Source: Chryseobacterium ureilyticum
GTDB lineage: Bacteria; Bacteroidota; Bacteroidia; Flavobacteriales; Weeksellaceae
Assembly: GCF_900156735.1 (NCBI RefSeq)
Contig: NZ_FTOL01000005.1
Span: 62,001-126,000 of the forward strand
Length of the DNA: 64,000 nucleotides
Direction: 5' to 3'
Position numbers and translations under genes: made by a program. Positions within the stretch are counted from its first letter, which is position 1. Every line of letters begins with the position of its first letter. Of this stretch, positions 17,100 to 25,039 are shown one piece after another. The notes below the pieces were generated by a model. It was not told the DNA's origin. It searched no databases and saw only the letters and a program-made list of their open reading frames with translations.

Positions 17100-17624
17100 T
17101 TATTGAATTACAAAGTAAGTTTGCCCTCCTGCGGCGAACCAGACCGCTTGATAGGTCACAGGAGATGATGGAGAGGAATTTACTTGATCTATTATTGGAT
17201 TATTGTAACAACCTCCTCCAACTGTATCTCCGCCGTAGAAAGTTCCACTATTTGGGTCTGTAATGCCAAATTTATTTAGAACCCAGTCGGTTGATGAACC
17301 TAATGGTATCAGCATAGGGGACGTACTGGGTTGAGGTACAGCATTACCGGCACCAAGTTTTACCATCCACGAATCAATCGGTGGATTCGAAAGGTTTGTT
17401 GCGGGTGGGATATGGCTGTTATAATAGCCAGTATAAATAGCAGTTTCCCCCGGAGGTAGTGTATTTTTGCTTTCAATTAGCGGTAAGCAGGAATAGTTGC
17501 CTCTGTCACCACCTCCAAAAGAATTTGTTACAATATATGAGGTGTAGTTGAACATATTGATAGTCTTTTGAGCATACATACTAAAAGAGCTTGCAACCAG
17601 GAGCGATAAGAATAATTTTTTCAT
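17100..17624 (-). CDS. Array family B secreted protein, copy 4
   Basis: 174 aa. Signal peptide MKKLFLSLLVASSFSMYAQ; mature start KTINMFNYTSYIVTNSFGGGD, then SCLPLIES, STDWVLNKFGITDPN, GGGCYNNP and the end AVWFAAGGQTYFVIQ. The final AVWF replaces AFWF. It is nearly identical to copy 5 except for a few substitutions (for example GDRGNYSC versus GDIGTYSC). It lies 10 bp behind C4 and 9 bp before A4. Confidence 0.85.
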   Translation of the reverse strand: MKKLFLSLLVASSFSMYAQKTINMFNYTSYIVTNSFGGGDRGNYSCLPLIESKNTLPPGETAIYTGYYNSHIPPATNLSNPPIDSWMVKLGAGNAVPQPSTSPMLIPLGSSTDWVLNKFGITDPNSGTFYGGDTVGGGCYNNPIIDQVNSSPSSPVTYQAVWFAAGGQTYFVIQ

Positions 17625-17634
17625 GGTAAATGTT

Positions 17635-18006
17635 TTAGTTTTCTGCTTTTTGATTAGCCTTAATAGTATTTAACTTAGCGAAGTAGGCTTCAGTAGCCTT
17701 TACAATCACCTTTTCTTTTTCTTCTCTGCTGCTGTTTTTGTTTGCATTAGTTTTACCAACCAATTCTAATGAAGCATTAAATAAAATATCTAAAGCTCTG
17801 TCATTCAGTTGTGCGCCCCATCTGGCTTTTTCTTCAGGAGTAGATCTGTTTTCCGGTTTCATGATTTCTTTCATTGCTCTGTCAAAAGAAACCATTTCCG
17901 TAGATTTCATTTCTTCAGGAGAAGTAAGACTTGATCGTTCAGAAGAGCATGAGAATACTACACAGAAAACCCCGGCATAGAAAGCCGATAAAAGAATTTT
18001 TTTCAT
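17635..18006 (-). CDS. Array family C lipoprotein, copy 4
   Basis: 123 aa, mature sequence identical to copies 1, 2 and 5. The signal peptide is AGVFCVVFSC. It heads operon C4-B4-A4. The conserved leader (18007-18075) contains the minus-strand sequence TATATTAG, one mismatch from the TAnnTTTG box. Confidence 0.87.
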   Translation of the reverse strand: MKKILLSAFYAGVFCVVFSCSSERSSLTSPEEMKSTEMVSFDRAMKEIMKPENRSTPEEKARWGAQLNDRALDILFNASLELVGKTNANKNSSREEKEKVIVKATEAYFAKLNTIKANQKAEN

Positions 18007-18140
18007 TGTTATTAATTTTTGTAAGATTTAGATTGCTAATATATTAAATATTTCACTTTATAGTTATATATTGTTAATAATTTTAATATAAAAGTATTTT
18101 ATATGTTAAAAATATAAATGTTTTTGTTTTCTTAATAATG

Positions 18141-18172
18141 AAAAAATCCCTAGAACTAAATGTTTTAGGGAT
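18141..18172 (-). terminator. Terminator of array operon with A5
   Basis: The stem ATCCCTA / TAGGGAT (18146-18152 with 18166-18172) is followed on the minus strand by a T-run. Confidence 0.8.
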
Positions 18173-18190
18173 CATTTATTTATATTAATT

Positions 18191-18703
18191 TTATGATGGC
18201 TGAACAACTAAATAAGTGGCATTTTCTGATGCAATATAAAACCAAAAGGCATCTGTAAAATTTCCATCTACATATGTCTCTCCGTCACCATATCCACAGG
18301 AGGTAATGAAACTAGGGTCTCCCATATTAAATCTTGGATCACCTGTAGACTGATTGGTATTAGGGTCTACAGTCATCATATCAGAGAAATTCCATCGGGT
18401 AAGAGGAGAAATGGTCGATAGTATTCCTGAAGGAGCGGTTTGGGTTATTGGACTGCCGGTAGGTGCAAATCTTACAGCCCAGCTAGTGGAATAAGGTCCT
18501 GAGCTATTAAAGTCAGGGATTTCAACATCCGCATGTGGTCCAAACGACATACTAGCTATTGCATTTGGATAGCAATTATTAGCACTGGCAGCAGAAATCC
18601 GCATTTCAAGTCTGTAATCAGAGTAATTTTTAATATATAATTTTCCTTGAGAGAAAGAGAAGGAAAATAATATTACCGTGATAAGGGTTAATATTTTTTT
18701 CAT
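18191..18703 (-). CDS. Array family A secreted protein, copy 5
   Basis: 170 aa, the duplicate of copy 4 at an offset of 1613 bp. The signal peptide is identical to that of copy 4 (MKKILTLITVILFSFSFSQ) and the first 45 residues differ at a single position (CYPN for CYPY). The C-terminus is DAFWFYIASENATYLVVQPS and the two Cys are kept (NNCYP, TSCGYG). Substitutions between the two copies are grouped in the central part, which hints at diversification after duplication or at conversion of the ends. Confidence 0.85.
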   Translation of the reverse strand: MKKILTLITVILFSFSFSQGKLYIKNYSDYRLEMRISAASANNCYPNAIASMSFGPHADVEIPDFNSSGPYSTSWAVRFAPTGSPITQTAPSGILSTISPLTRWNFSDMMTVDPNTNQSTGDPRFNMGDPSFITSCGYGDGETYVDGNFTDAFWFYIASENATYLVVQPS

Positions 18704-18712
18704 AATTTAATA

Positions 18713-19237
18713 TTATTGAATTACAAAGTAAGTTTGCCCTCCTGCGGTGAACCAGACCGCTTGATAGGTCACAGGAGATGATGGAGAGGAATTTACTTGA
18801 TATATTACTGGATTATTGTAACAACCTCCTCCAACTGTATCTCCGCCGTAGAAAGTTCCACTATTTGGGTCTGTAATGCCAAATTTATTTAGAACCCAGT
18901 CGGTTGATGAACCTAATGGTATCAGCATAGGGGACGTACTGAATTGAGATACAGCATTACCGGCACCAAGTTTTACCATCCACGAATCAATCGGTGGATT
19001 CGAAGGGTTTGTTGCAGGTGGGATATGGCTGTTATAATAGCCAGTATAAATAGCAGTTCCCCCCGGAGGTATTGTATTTCTGCTTTCAATTAGCGGTAAG
19101 CAGGAATAGGTGCCTATATCACCACCTCCAAAAGAATTTGTTACAATATATGAGGTGTAGTTAAACATATTGATAGTCTTTTGAGCATACAGACTAAAAG
19201 AGCTTGCAACCAGGAGCGATAAGAATAATTTTTTCAT
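18713..19237 (-). CDS. Array family B secreted protein, copy 5
   Basis: 174 aa, duplicate of copy 4 with scattered substitutions (SLYAQ for SMYAQ, GTYSC for GNYSC, VSQFSTSP for VPQPSTSP, AVWFTAGG for AVWFAAGG). It retains the two conserved cysteines, the PPATNPSNPPIDSW loop and TYFVIQ. It is the middle gene of the rightmost operon C5-B5-A5. Confidence 0.85.
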   Translation of the reverse strand: MKKLFLSLLVASSFSLYAQKTINMFNYTSYIVTNSFGGGDIGTYSCLPLIESRNTIPPGGTAIYTGYYNSHIPPATNPSNPPIDSWMVKLGAGNAVSQFSTSPMLIPLGSSTDWVLNKFGITDPNSGTFYGGDTVGGGCYNNPVIYQVNSSPSSPVTYQAVWFTAGGQTYFVIQ

Positions 19238-19247
19238 GGTGAGTGTT

Positions 19248-19619
19248 TTAGTTTTCTGCTTTTTGATTAGCTTTAATAGTATTCAATTTAGCGAAGTAAG
19301 CTTCAGTAGCCTTCACAATCACCTTTTCTTTTTCTTCTCTGCTGCTGTTTTTGTTTGCATTAGTTTTGCCAACCAATTCTAAAGACGCATTAAATAAAAT
19401 ATCCAAAGCTCTGTCATTTAATTGTGCACCCCATCTTGCTTTTTCTTCAGGAGTAGATCTGTTTTCCGGTTTCATAATTTCCTTCATGGCTCTGTCAAAA
19501 GAAACCATTTCCGTAGATTTCATTTCTTCAGGAGAGGTAAGACTTGATCGTTCAGAAGAACATGATAATGCTACACAGAAAACCCCGGCATAGAATGCCG
19601 ATAAAAGAATTTTTTTCAT
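19248..19619 (-). CDS. Array family C lipoprotein, copy 5
   Basis: 123 aa, mature sequence identical to copies 1, 2 and 4; the signal peptide reads AGVFCVALSC. It is the promoter-proximal gene of the rightmost operon and of the array as a whole. C precedes the other genes in every operon except the solitary B2. Confidence 0.87.
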   Translation of the reverse strand: MKKILLSAFYAGVFCVALSCSSERSSLTSPEEMKSTEMVSFDRAMKEIMKPENRSTPEEKARWGAQLNDRALDILFNASLELVGKTNANKNSSREEKEKVIVKATEAYFAKLNTIKANQKAEN

Positions 19620-19688
19620 TGTTATTAATTTTTGTAAGAATTAGGTTGCTAATATATAAAATATTTCACCATTTAGTTATATATTGTG
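19620..19688 (-). promoter_or_regulatory. Conserved leader/promoter region of family C operons
   Basis: About 65 bp upstream of each C gene are conserved at the five positions 13040-13105, 15298-15365, 16392-16458, 18007-18075 and 19620-19688. On the minus strand they share TATATAACTA, then GTGAAATAT, then TATATTAGC and TTACAAAA before AATAACAATG. TATATTAG resembles the TAnnTTTG box with one mismatch. The C3 copy is the most degenerate. All five operons therefore probably share one regulator or promoter type. Confidence 0.6.
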
Positions 19689-19820
19689 AAAAATTTTAAC
19701 AATTATAATCAATTACTTTATTATTTTAATGAAAATTATTCTGACAACATGATGTAGCTTTTTTTATAGTATTACAATCTAAATATTGGATAGAAATGGG
19801 ATTAAGTATGGTATTGATGA

Positions 19821-20852
19821 TCAATAATAATACTTTCTTTTCAGCCATAAACTTATTTTAACAAGTAAAATTAAAACAGGTACTTCTACTAATGGTCCGA
19901 TTACCCCAACAAATGCCTGTGGAGAATGAATGCCGAATACTGCGATAGATACGGCAATCGCCAATTCAAAATTATTACCTGTAGCGGTAAAAGCTATAGA
20001 AGCATTTTTATCGTAAGGGATATTGAATGACTTATTGAGAAAGAAACTTACAAAAAACATCAGGACAAAATATAGAACCAGTGGCACGGCTACTTTTAAA
20101 ACATCTAATGGTAAGTCTAAAATTTTATCACCTTTCAGGCTGAACATGAGTACAATCGTAAATAAAAGAGCATATAAAGTGAATGGTGAAATTTGAGGAA
20201 TAAATTTTTGGTTATACCATTCCGGACTTTTTAGTTTGATTAAAAAATAACGGCTTAAAAAACCAGCTATAAACGGAATACCTAAGTATATCAAAACACT
20301 TTCTGTAACATCACCCATTGATACAGTGATATTAAAACTAGCTAACCCCAGTCTTTCGGGTAAAACATTAATAAAAAGCCAAACCATAAAACTATAACTG
20401 AGTACCTGAAATATGCTATTTAAAGCAACTAATAATGCTCCATATTCACGATTTCCTTTTGCTAAATCATTCCATACCAATACCATTGCAATACACCTTG
20501 CTAAACCGATAAGAATCAAACCAATCATATAGTCAGGTTCATTTCTTAGGAAAATAATAGCCAAGAAAAACATTAATAACGGACCTATTATCCAATTTAG
20601 CAATAAGGAAATTCCTAAAACTTTCTTGTCCTTCAAAACTTTTGGTAATAAGGAGTAATCTACTTTTGCCAATGGAGGATACATCATGACAATTAATCCA
20701 ATAGCTAACGGAATATTTGTTGTTCCAATAGATAGAGTACTTGTGAAATTGGAAATACCTGGAAAGATATTACCTAAACTTATCCCAAGGAACATCGCTA
20801 AAAATATCCAAAGAGTAAGGAATCTGTCCAGGAATTTTAATTTTGGTTGCAT
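19821..20852 (-). CDS. arsB: ACR3 family arsenite efflux transporter
   Basis: Inner-membrane As(OH)3/arsenite exporter of the ACR3 (BART superfamily) type, 343 aa, about ten membrane helices. Family landmarks are the start [21 protein letters not shown], the [20 protein letters not shown] segment with the essential Cys, and [19 protein letters not shown] near the C-terminus. It is the last gene of the four-gene ars operon, 18 bp behind the reductase, which supplies arsenite to the pump. No clear terminator is seen in the 200 bp that follow. Confidence 0.94.
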   Translation of the reverse strand: MQPKLKFLDRFLTLWIFLAMFLGISLGNIFPGISNFTSTLSIGTTNIPLAIGLIVMMYPPLAKVDYSLLPKVLKDKKVLGISLLLNWIIGPLLMFFLAIIFLRNEPDYMIGLILIGLARCIAMVLVWNDLAKGNREYGALLVALNSIFQVLSYSFMVWLFINVLPERLGLASFNITVSMGDVTESVLIYLGIPFIAGFLSRYFLIKLKSPEWYNQKFIPQISPFTLYALLFTIVLMFSLKGDKILDLPLDVLKVAVPLVLYFVLMFFVSFFLNKSFNIPYDKNASIAFTATGNNFELAIAVSIAVFGIHSPQAFVGVIGPLVEVPVLILLVKISLWLKRKYYY

Positions 20853-20870
20853 TACTTGTTTTTTCTGTTT

Positions 20871-21482
20871 CTAATTATTGATTTGTGAAAAGACATAAAA
20901 CATTTCCGTTCCTATCTCCAGGCTTCTTTCCTCATAAGTTTTGTTTTGTTCAGGGGTACCATCAGAGATTTTAGGATCTTCAAAGGTTATGGGAATACGT
21001 TGATCTGCTCCGGCTATGAAAGGACAGCCTGTATCTGCTTGTGAGCAGGTCATTACAGCTGCAAAATTGTGAACTGGATTAAATCGATGATCATATTTTT
21101 TAGAAAACCCTATAACCGGACGTGAATTTTCATCATATTTGATTACATAGACTGGGTTTTCGTTACTTGATAACTTTAATATCAGAAAACCTTGCTTCTG
21201 TAGGGTTTCTACAACTTTGGGAAATATTTCCGTTTCTTCTGTGCCTCCAGAATAGCAGGTTATATTTTGAATGTTGTAATAAGCACTGGCGATTTGAGCC
21301 CAGACTTGAGAAAAATGACTTCTTCTAGAATTGTGAGTACAGATAAAATTAATATTTACTCCTTTGTTGTCTTTTAATCTTTTTTGAATAAACTCAATCA
21401 AAGGTAGTAAGACTGCTTTTCGATCTTCACTTATTCTTTGATTTTTTAATAGCTCTATTGTTTCTAATAGTTTAGGGTACAT
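20871..21482 (-). CDS. Arsenate reductase-like low-molecular-weight phosphatase
   Basis: A 203-aa protein of the LMW protein tyrosine phosphatase/arsenate reductase fold, expected to reduce arsenate to arsenite. The P-loop is seen as FICTHNSRRSHFSQVW (CxxxxxR, Cys at about 48). The acidic-loop partner region reads MTCSQADTGCPFIAGADQRIPITFEDP, where the extra cysteines may form the resolving redox pair as in thioredoxin-coupled ArsC (inference). An N-terminal helical extension of about 35 residues is usual for the Bacteroidota version. It is the third gene of the operon, between DUF6428 and the pump. Confidence 0.88.
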   Translation of the reverse strand: MYPKLLETIELLKNQRISEDRKAVLLPLIEFIQKRLKDNKGVNINFICTHNSRRSHFSQVWAQIASAYYNIQNITCYSGGTEETEIFPKVVETLQKQGFLILKLSSNENPVYVIKYDENSRPVIGFSKKYDHRFNPVHNFAAVMTCSQADTGCPFIAGADQRIPITFEDPKISDGTPEQNKTYEERSLEIGTEMFYVFSQINN

Positions 21483-21506
21483 ATTTTATCGGATTTTTAA
21501 TTTTGT

Positions 21507-21980
21507 TTAGCAACAACCAGATTCGGGAGTACAGCAAGAAACTTTACTAGAAGAAAGGTCTGATAATTTTATTTTTTGCTTTTCTGAAGGAATACCACAG
21601 GCGTCTTCTGCTAAACAAGCTGTTGTTTTGTTTTTAAGAATAAAAGTTTTCCCGTTAAAATCTAAATCATATTTTCCTATTGTGATATTTTGATATTCCA
21701 CTTCAATTTCATCATCTTCAATCCCTAGTTTTTCTTCTGAAAGCTTGATGATATTCAAAAGTTTTCCAGGTTTTAATCTATGTTCAAAATCATTAGCATT
21801 CCACAATTGAAAATTAACCACTTTTTCCTGGCGAATTGTTCCTCCACAATCGATAAAGTGTTTTGTAACAGTTCCTACTTCTGTTACATGAAAATGCTCA
21901 GGAACAAAAGCTCCATTTTCTAATTGAAACGCAACATTATCTAATGTTGGTAAAATTTCTTTGATTTCAGATAATTTCAT
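21507..21980 (-). CDS. DUF6428 family protein, arsenic operon
   Basis: 157 aa, cytoplasmic, no membrane segment. The sequence (SEIKEILPTLDNVAFQLENG...VPEHFHVTEVG; HFIDCGGTIRQEK) matches the DUF6428 family, which I know as a regular member of Bacteroidota ars operons. Histidines in the EHFHVTE segment and the cysteine clusters ACLAEDACG and SCCTPESGCC at the C-terminus suggest metalloid or metal binding. It is the second gene of the operon. A second ArsR-type palindrome lies just upstream (22003-22020), between it and arsR. The exact role is unknown. Confidence 0.75.
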   Translation of the reverse strand: MKLSEIKEILPTLDNVAFQLENGAFVPEHFHVTEVGTVTKHFIDCGGTIRQEKVVNFQLWNANDFEHRLKPGKLLNIIKLSEEKLGIEDDEIEVEYQNITIGKYDLDFNGKTFILKNKTTACLAEDACGIPSEKQKIKLSDLSSSKVSCCTPESGCC

Positions 21981-22002
21981 ATTTTTTTTATTTCATCGTT
22001 TA

Positions 22003-22020
22003 AATGCAATATTGCGATAT
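22003..22020. promoter_or_regulatory. Candidate internal ArsR operator
   Basis: The sequence TGCAATATTGCGATATA shares the core GCAATATTGC/CGAT with the palindrome upstream of arsR. It lies between arsR and the DUF6428 gene. Confidence 0.5.
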
Positions 22021-22039
22021 ATTAGTTGAAAAAAATGCC

Positions 22040-22366
22040 TTAGCAGCATTTCTGATTTGTAGTTGCCTGAATTATATTTGAAAAATAGTCTTTTAATATT
22101 CCAAATGTGTTTTCATCAATGCAATAACAAATAGCAGTTCCTTCAATATTTCCTTTGATAAGACCTGCATTCTTTAACTCTTTTAAATGTTGAGAGACTG
22201 TTGCTTGTGCCAGAGGGAGTTCATTAACAATATCTCCGCAGATGCATGTATTTACTTTTAAGAGATATTCAATAATCGCAATTCTGGCAGGATGTCCCAG
22301 TGCTTTTGCGATAATTGCGATCTTATTTTGTTGCTCCGTAAAGTGATCTGTTTTTGTTGCTCCCAT
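22040..22366 (-). CDS. arsR: ArsR family arsenic-responsive repressor
   Basis: 108-aa winged-helix metalloregulator. The metal site is visible as NTCICGDIV (CxCxD at the alpha-3 helix, about residues 41-45), followed by the recognition helix LAQATVSQHLKELKNAGLI and the wing. A Cys pair ends the protein (NQKCC). Such proteins release the operator on binding As(III) or Sb(III). It is the first gene of the ars operon and is preceded by a near-perfect palindrome, so it should regulate itself and the downstream genes. Confidence 0.92.
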   Translation of the reverse strand: MGATKTDHFTEQQNKIAIIAKALGHPARIAIIEYLLKVNTCICGDIVNELPLAQATVSQHLKELKNAGLIKGNIEGTAICYCIDENTFGILKDYFSNIIQATTNQKCC

Positions 22367-22382
22367 AATTTAAAAGAATTAT

Positions 22383-22398
22383 ATCGCAATATTACGAT
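22383..22398. promoter_or_regulatory. ArsR operator
   Basis: ATCGCAATATTACGAT is a 16-bp palindrome with one mismatch, 17 bp before the arsR start codon, at the position expected for autoregulation. Confidence 0.7.
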
Positions 22399-22482
22399 TA
22401 AATATTTGAATTGAAAAATTTATTAAAATTTTTTACACTGATTTTTACACGATAGATAATTGGATTTGATAATATTAAAAAT

Positions 22483-22518
22483 AAAAATCCCTGTAAACAT
22501 TGTTTACAGGGATTTTTT
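22483..22518. terminator. Terminator at the left boundary of the element
   Basis: The long stem AATCCCTGTAAACA / TGTTTACAGGGATT ends in a T-run that merges with the left attachment repeat. Before insertion it probably ended the tRNA-Leu transcript, because it lies on the host side of the repeat. Confidence 0.8.
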
Positions 22519-22531
22519 GTACCCAGGACCG
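22513..22531. other. Left attachment site
   Basis: TTTTTTGTACCCAGGACCG is repeated exactly at 44832-44850, where it is the 3' end of tRNA-Leu plus flanking bases. Here it is followed by unrelated sequence, so this copy is the recombination product and not a tRNA gene. Confidence 0.88.
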
Positions 22532-22655
22532 AACTACCGTATATTTTTAGTTAATTTTAATGTTCTTAAACTATCTAATTATCAGTATATTTGAATAGTG
22601 TAGAATTTTGAATTATAATTTTGTCTGATTTTTCATTCACTTAATTTCAAAATAA

Positions 22656-22680
22656 ACCACCTTTTTAGCCACCCTTTAAT
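22656..22680. repeat. Paired CCACC sites, left end
   Basis: Two CCACC motifs (22657 and 22669) are 12 bp apart and include TAGCCACCCTTT, a 12-bp sequence found again at the right end (44771). They lie between the attachment site and the integrase gene. They are candidate arm-type binding sites for integrase or the excisionase. Confidence 0.55.
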
Positions 22681-22704
22681 TTATTTAATTTAGGTTTAAT
22701 TGAA

Positions 22705-23928
22705 ATGAAAGTAAGTTTTGAATTAAGAAAAGAGAAAATTAATGCAAATGGATTAATACCTGTCCAGTTTGTTGTTAGAGCTGAAGGAGAAAGAATAAGA
22801 AAAAATGTAGGGGTTTCAGTATTGGAAAAATATTGGACTGGTTCTAGAGTTAAACCGAATACTAAAAAAGAACCAAGCAATAATTACCAATTTTTGAACG
22901 ATAAACTTCAGAAAGCTGAAGAGAAAATCAATGACATCTTTTTCTTTTTCCTGGCAAATAAGCTCGAGTTTTCCAAAGAACTATTCCTGAAGAAGTATGA
23001 TAGTGAAGAGGAAATTAAAACCGCTCATTTTGATTTCTTTGATTGTTTTAAAGAATTTATTGAAAGTGGCAAACTTTCAAAGGCTTACAATACAACAAAA
23101 GCTCAAAATACGGTTAAAAACTTTCTTGAAGAATTTCAAAATGACAAGAATTTCAAAATTGAATTTGAAAGTATTGACGACTATTTTTTTGAAGAATTAT
23201 CGAAGTATTGTTTTTTTGAAAAGGAGATTAAAAATAACTACTTCGCTAAAATTATTGCTGTAATTAAAACAATGCTTCGATGGAGTATTAAAAAAGGTTA
23301 TAACGAAGATCGGAAATTCGAAGATTTCAAAGCTTCAGAACATGATATCGATATCGTGTATCTTACTTTTGACGAGCTGATGGTTCTTTATAATAAAGAA
23401 TTTGAAAGCGAGAGATTAAGCCATGTAAGGGATTTTTATTGTATGGGATGCTTTACTGGGTTAAGATTTTCCGATCTTTCAAAGCTTCATCTGGCAAATA
23501 TTTCTGAGGAACATATTATCTTATCAATCCAAAAAACTAAAACTCAAAATCATGCTATTAAGCTAAATAAATACGCAAAAGAGATTTTGAATAAGTATAA
23601 AGGCACTATTTACGAGCCGTTACCACATATTTCATCACAGAAATTCAATGATTATATTAAAGAATGCTGTGAGGAAGCCGAAATTACACAACCTTTTACA
23701 ATACATTGGTTTGTTGGTAATCAAAAAAAGTCATTGACAAAACCCAAGTGTAAGTTTATTACAAGTCATACAGCCAGGAAAACATTTATCACAAATTCTC
23801 TTCTTTTAGGAATGGAACCGAAAGCAATTAAGAAAATAGCTAACATTAAAAAAGATGCTGTTTTAGATAAATATATGAAAGTTACTGAAGCATTTACCGA
23901 TGATCAAATGGATAAAGCCTGGAAATAA
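22705..23928 (+). CDS. Tyrosine recombinase (integrase)
   Basis: 407-aa site-specific recombinase of the phage-integrase family in its Bacteroidota form. The N-terminal arm-binding region (VSFELRKEKINANGLIPVQFVVRAEGERIRKNVGVSV) is followed by a core-binding SAM-like domain (about 110-215) and the catalytic domain. Visible catalytic residues are Arg in CFTGLRFSDLSKL, the His-x-x-Arg pair in HTARKTFITNSLL and the nucleophile Tyr in VLDKYMKV near the C-terminus. It lies 174 bp inside the left attachment site, so it should catalyse insertion and excision at tRNA-Leu. Confidence 0.94.
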   Translation: MKVSFELRKEKINANGLIPVQFVVRAEGERIRKNVGVSVLEKYWTGSRVKPNTKKEPSNNYQFLNDKLQKAEEKINDIFFFFLANKLEFSKELFLKKYDSEEEIKTAHFDFFDCFKEFIESGKLSKAYNTTKAQNTVKNFLEEFQNDKNFKIEFESIDDYFFEELSKYCFFEKEIKNNYFAKIIAVIKTMLRWSIKKGYNEDRKFEDFKASEHDIDIVYLTFDELMVLYNKEFESERLSHVRDFYCMGCFTGLRFSDLSKLHLANISEEHIILSIQKTKTQNHAIKLNKYAKEILNKYKGTIYEPLPHISSQKFNDYIKECCEEAEITQPFTIHWFVGNQKKSLTKPKCKFITSHTARKTFITNSLLLGMEPKAIKKIANIKKDAVLDKYMKVTEAFTDDQMDKAWK

Positions 23929-23931
23929 GTA

Positions 23932-24939
23932 ATGAGGACAAACATATCGAATTTTAAGAATTTAAAAAGATCTGACTTTAAAAATCTATTAGATTTTACA
24001 GATAAAAATTTCAAAGGAGCCTATAAAGAATTAATTGAAATAAAGATTAATGATAAAACTGATGTTTCAAAACTGAAGGAAAAACTAAATAAATTAAGAC
24101 TACTAGAATCATTTTATTTATTGAATTTATGTTTACCATTAAAAGAATACGAAAATATTGATTTTCTGATTTCATTATTTTTTACTGACGAATATGAAAA
24201 CTTTGGTGACGAAATGTCATTTGATTTCAAATTAAAATTTGATCTACTGAAAAAGGAGATCCTTAGAGAATCGAGACAAAAGAACCCTCTATTTAAAAAA
24301 GAGATAGTATTTAAAATGTTTATTTCTGAAAATCTTAAGAATATTGAAGCATTACATCGAGTATTACTTAATATTCAATTATTAGGTAAAAAATTAAAAA
24401 AAGAATATAAACTTTTATATGAACTCTACATACATATAAATAAAGCCATTAATGCTAAGGTTCCAAACTTTGAAATAAATATTGAGAAGTTTAAAATCAA
24501 ATATAAAGAAGAAGTTGAATTAGAAATTTTTAACAGATTTTGGGAAAAAACTTTTCCTCAATTGTATGAAAATAAATGCAATGAAAAAGGATTGTCATTG
24601 ATTTTAGTACAAGTAATATTTAGAGATTATTTATTTAATAAAAGAGATACTTTAGTAATTGATGTTATCGCAACTAATAATTATATTAAGGAGTTTAGGG
24701 AGCTTGATGAGATAAATAAAAATTGGAAACATGAGATTTGCCTATATTTATATGAGCTCTGTGAGATGGATTTTATTAGAACAAAATCTAAAGATGATGT
24801 GATTTATTTTCTAAGTGTCATTTTCAATAGTTTTAGTGGGTTTTCATTTTCTTCAATCGAATTAAGGATCTTAAACTATAGATATGATTACGAAAAAACA
24901 TGGGAGAATTTTATAAAAAACCATATAAAAGTGTTATAA
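23932..24939 (+). CDS. Unrecognised helical protein of the element
   Basis: 335 aa, start 3 bp after the integrase stop, so likely co-transcribed. It is strongly AT-rich and rich in Lys, Leu, Phe and Glu with no signal peptide. It is predicted almost wholly helical and partly amphipathic, for example in VSKLKEKLNKLRLLESFYLLNLCLPL and KLLYELYIHINKAINAK. I see no motif or family. Position suggests a helper of recombination or a plasmid-type accessory gene, but this is only context. Confidence 0.7.
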   Translation: MRTNISNFKNLKRSDFKNLLDFTDKNFKGAYKELIEIKINDKTDVSKLKEKLNKLRLLESFYLLNLCLPLKEYENIDFLISLFFTDEYENFGDEMSFDFKLKFDLLKKEILRESRQKNPLFKKEIVFKMFISENLKNIEALHRVLLNIQLLGKKLKKEYKLLYELYIHINKAINAKVPNFEINIEKFKIKYKEEVELEIFNRFWEKTFPQLYENKCNEKGLSLILVQVIFRDYLFNKRDTLVIDVIATNNYIKEFRELDEINKNWKHEICLYLYELCEMDFIRTKSKDDVIYFLSVIFNSFSGFSFSSIELRILNYRYDYEKTWENFIKNHIKVL

Positions 24940-25039
24940 AATTTTAAAAATCAGACTGTTATATGCTGATTAAATTACCCCAAAACATTCTCTACATTTT
25001 AACTGAATTTTACAACATTAATTTAAAATTCAAATTAAA

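Larger units (their letters stand above)
11563..19690 (-). repeat. Tandem array of C-B-A exported-protein operons
   Basis: Fifteen minus-strand genes belong to three families. Family C is a 123-aa lipoprotein, B a 172-180-aa secreted protein and A a 167-170-aa secreted protein. In transcription order, from high to low coordinates, the array reads C-B-A | C-B-A | C-A | C-B-A | B | C-B-A. Genes within an operon are 8-11 bp apart. Each C gene has a conserved AT-rich leader of about 65 bp, and each A gene is followed by an AATCCCTA-type hairpin. The two rightmost operons are offset by exactly 1613 bp and nearly identical, a recent tandem duplication. The older units have diverged in A and B but hardly at all in mature C. 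Confidence 0.9.

Noticed and set aside
11622..19237. Families A and B as cargo loaded in the neighbouring Hcp/TssD tube
   Set aside because: All carry Sec signal peptides, so they should leave the cytoplasm before T6SS loading; only proximity supports a link.
12771..19593. Five conserved plus-strand ORFs of about 80 aa inside the family C genes
   Set aside because: They lie antisense to the C genes and are conserved only because the C genes are; no leader or start context of their own.
22513..22540. Second tRNA-Leu gene or fragment
   Set aside because: Only the last 12 bases of the tRNA plus flank are present; it is the att duplication.
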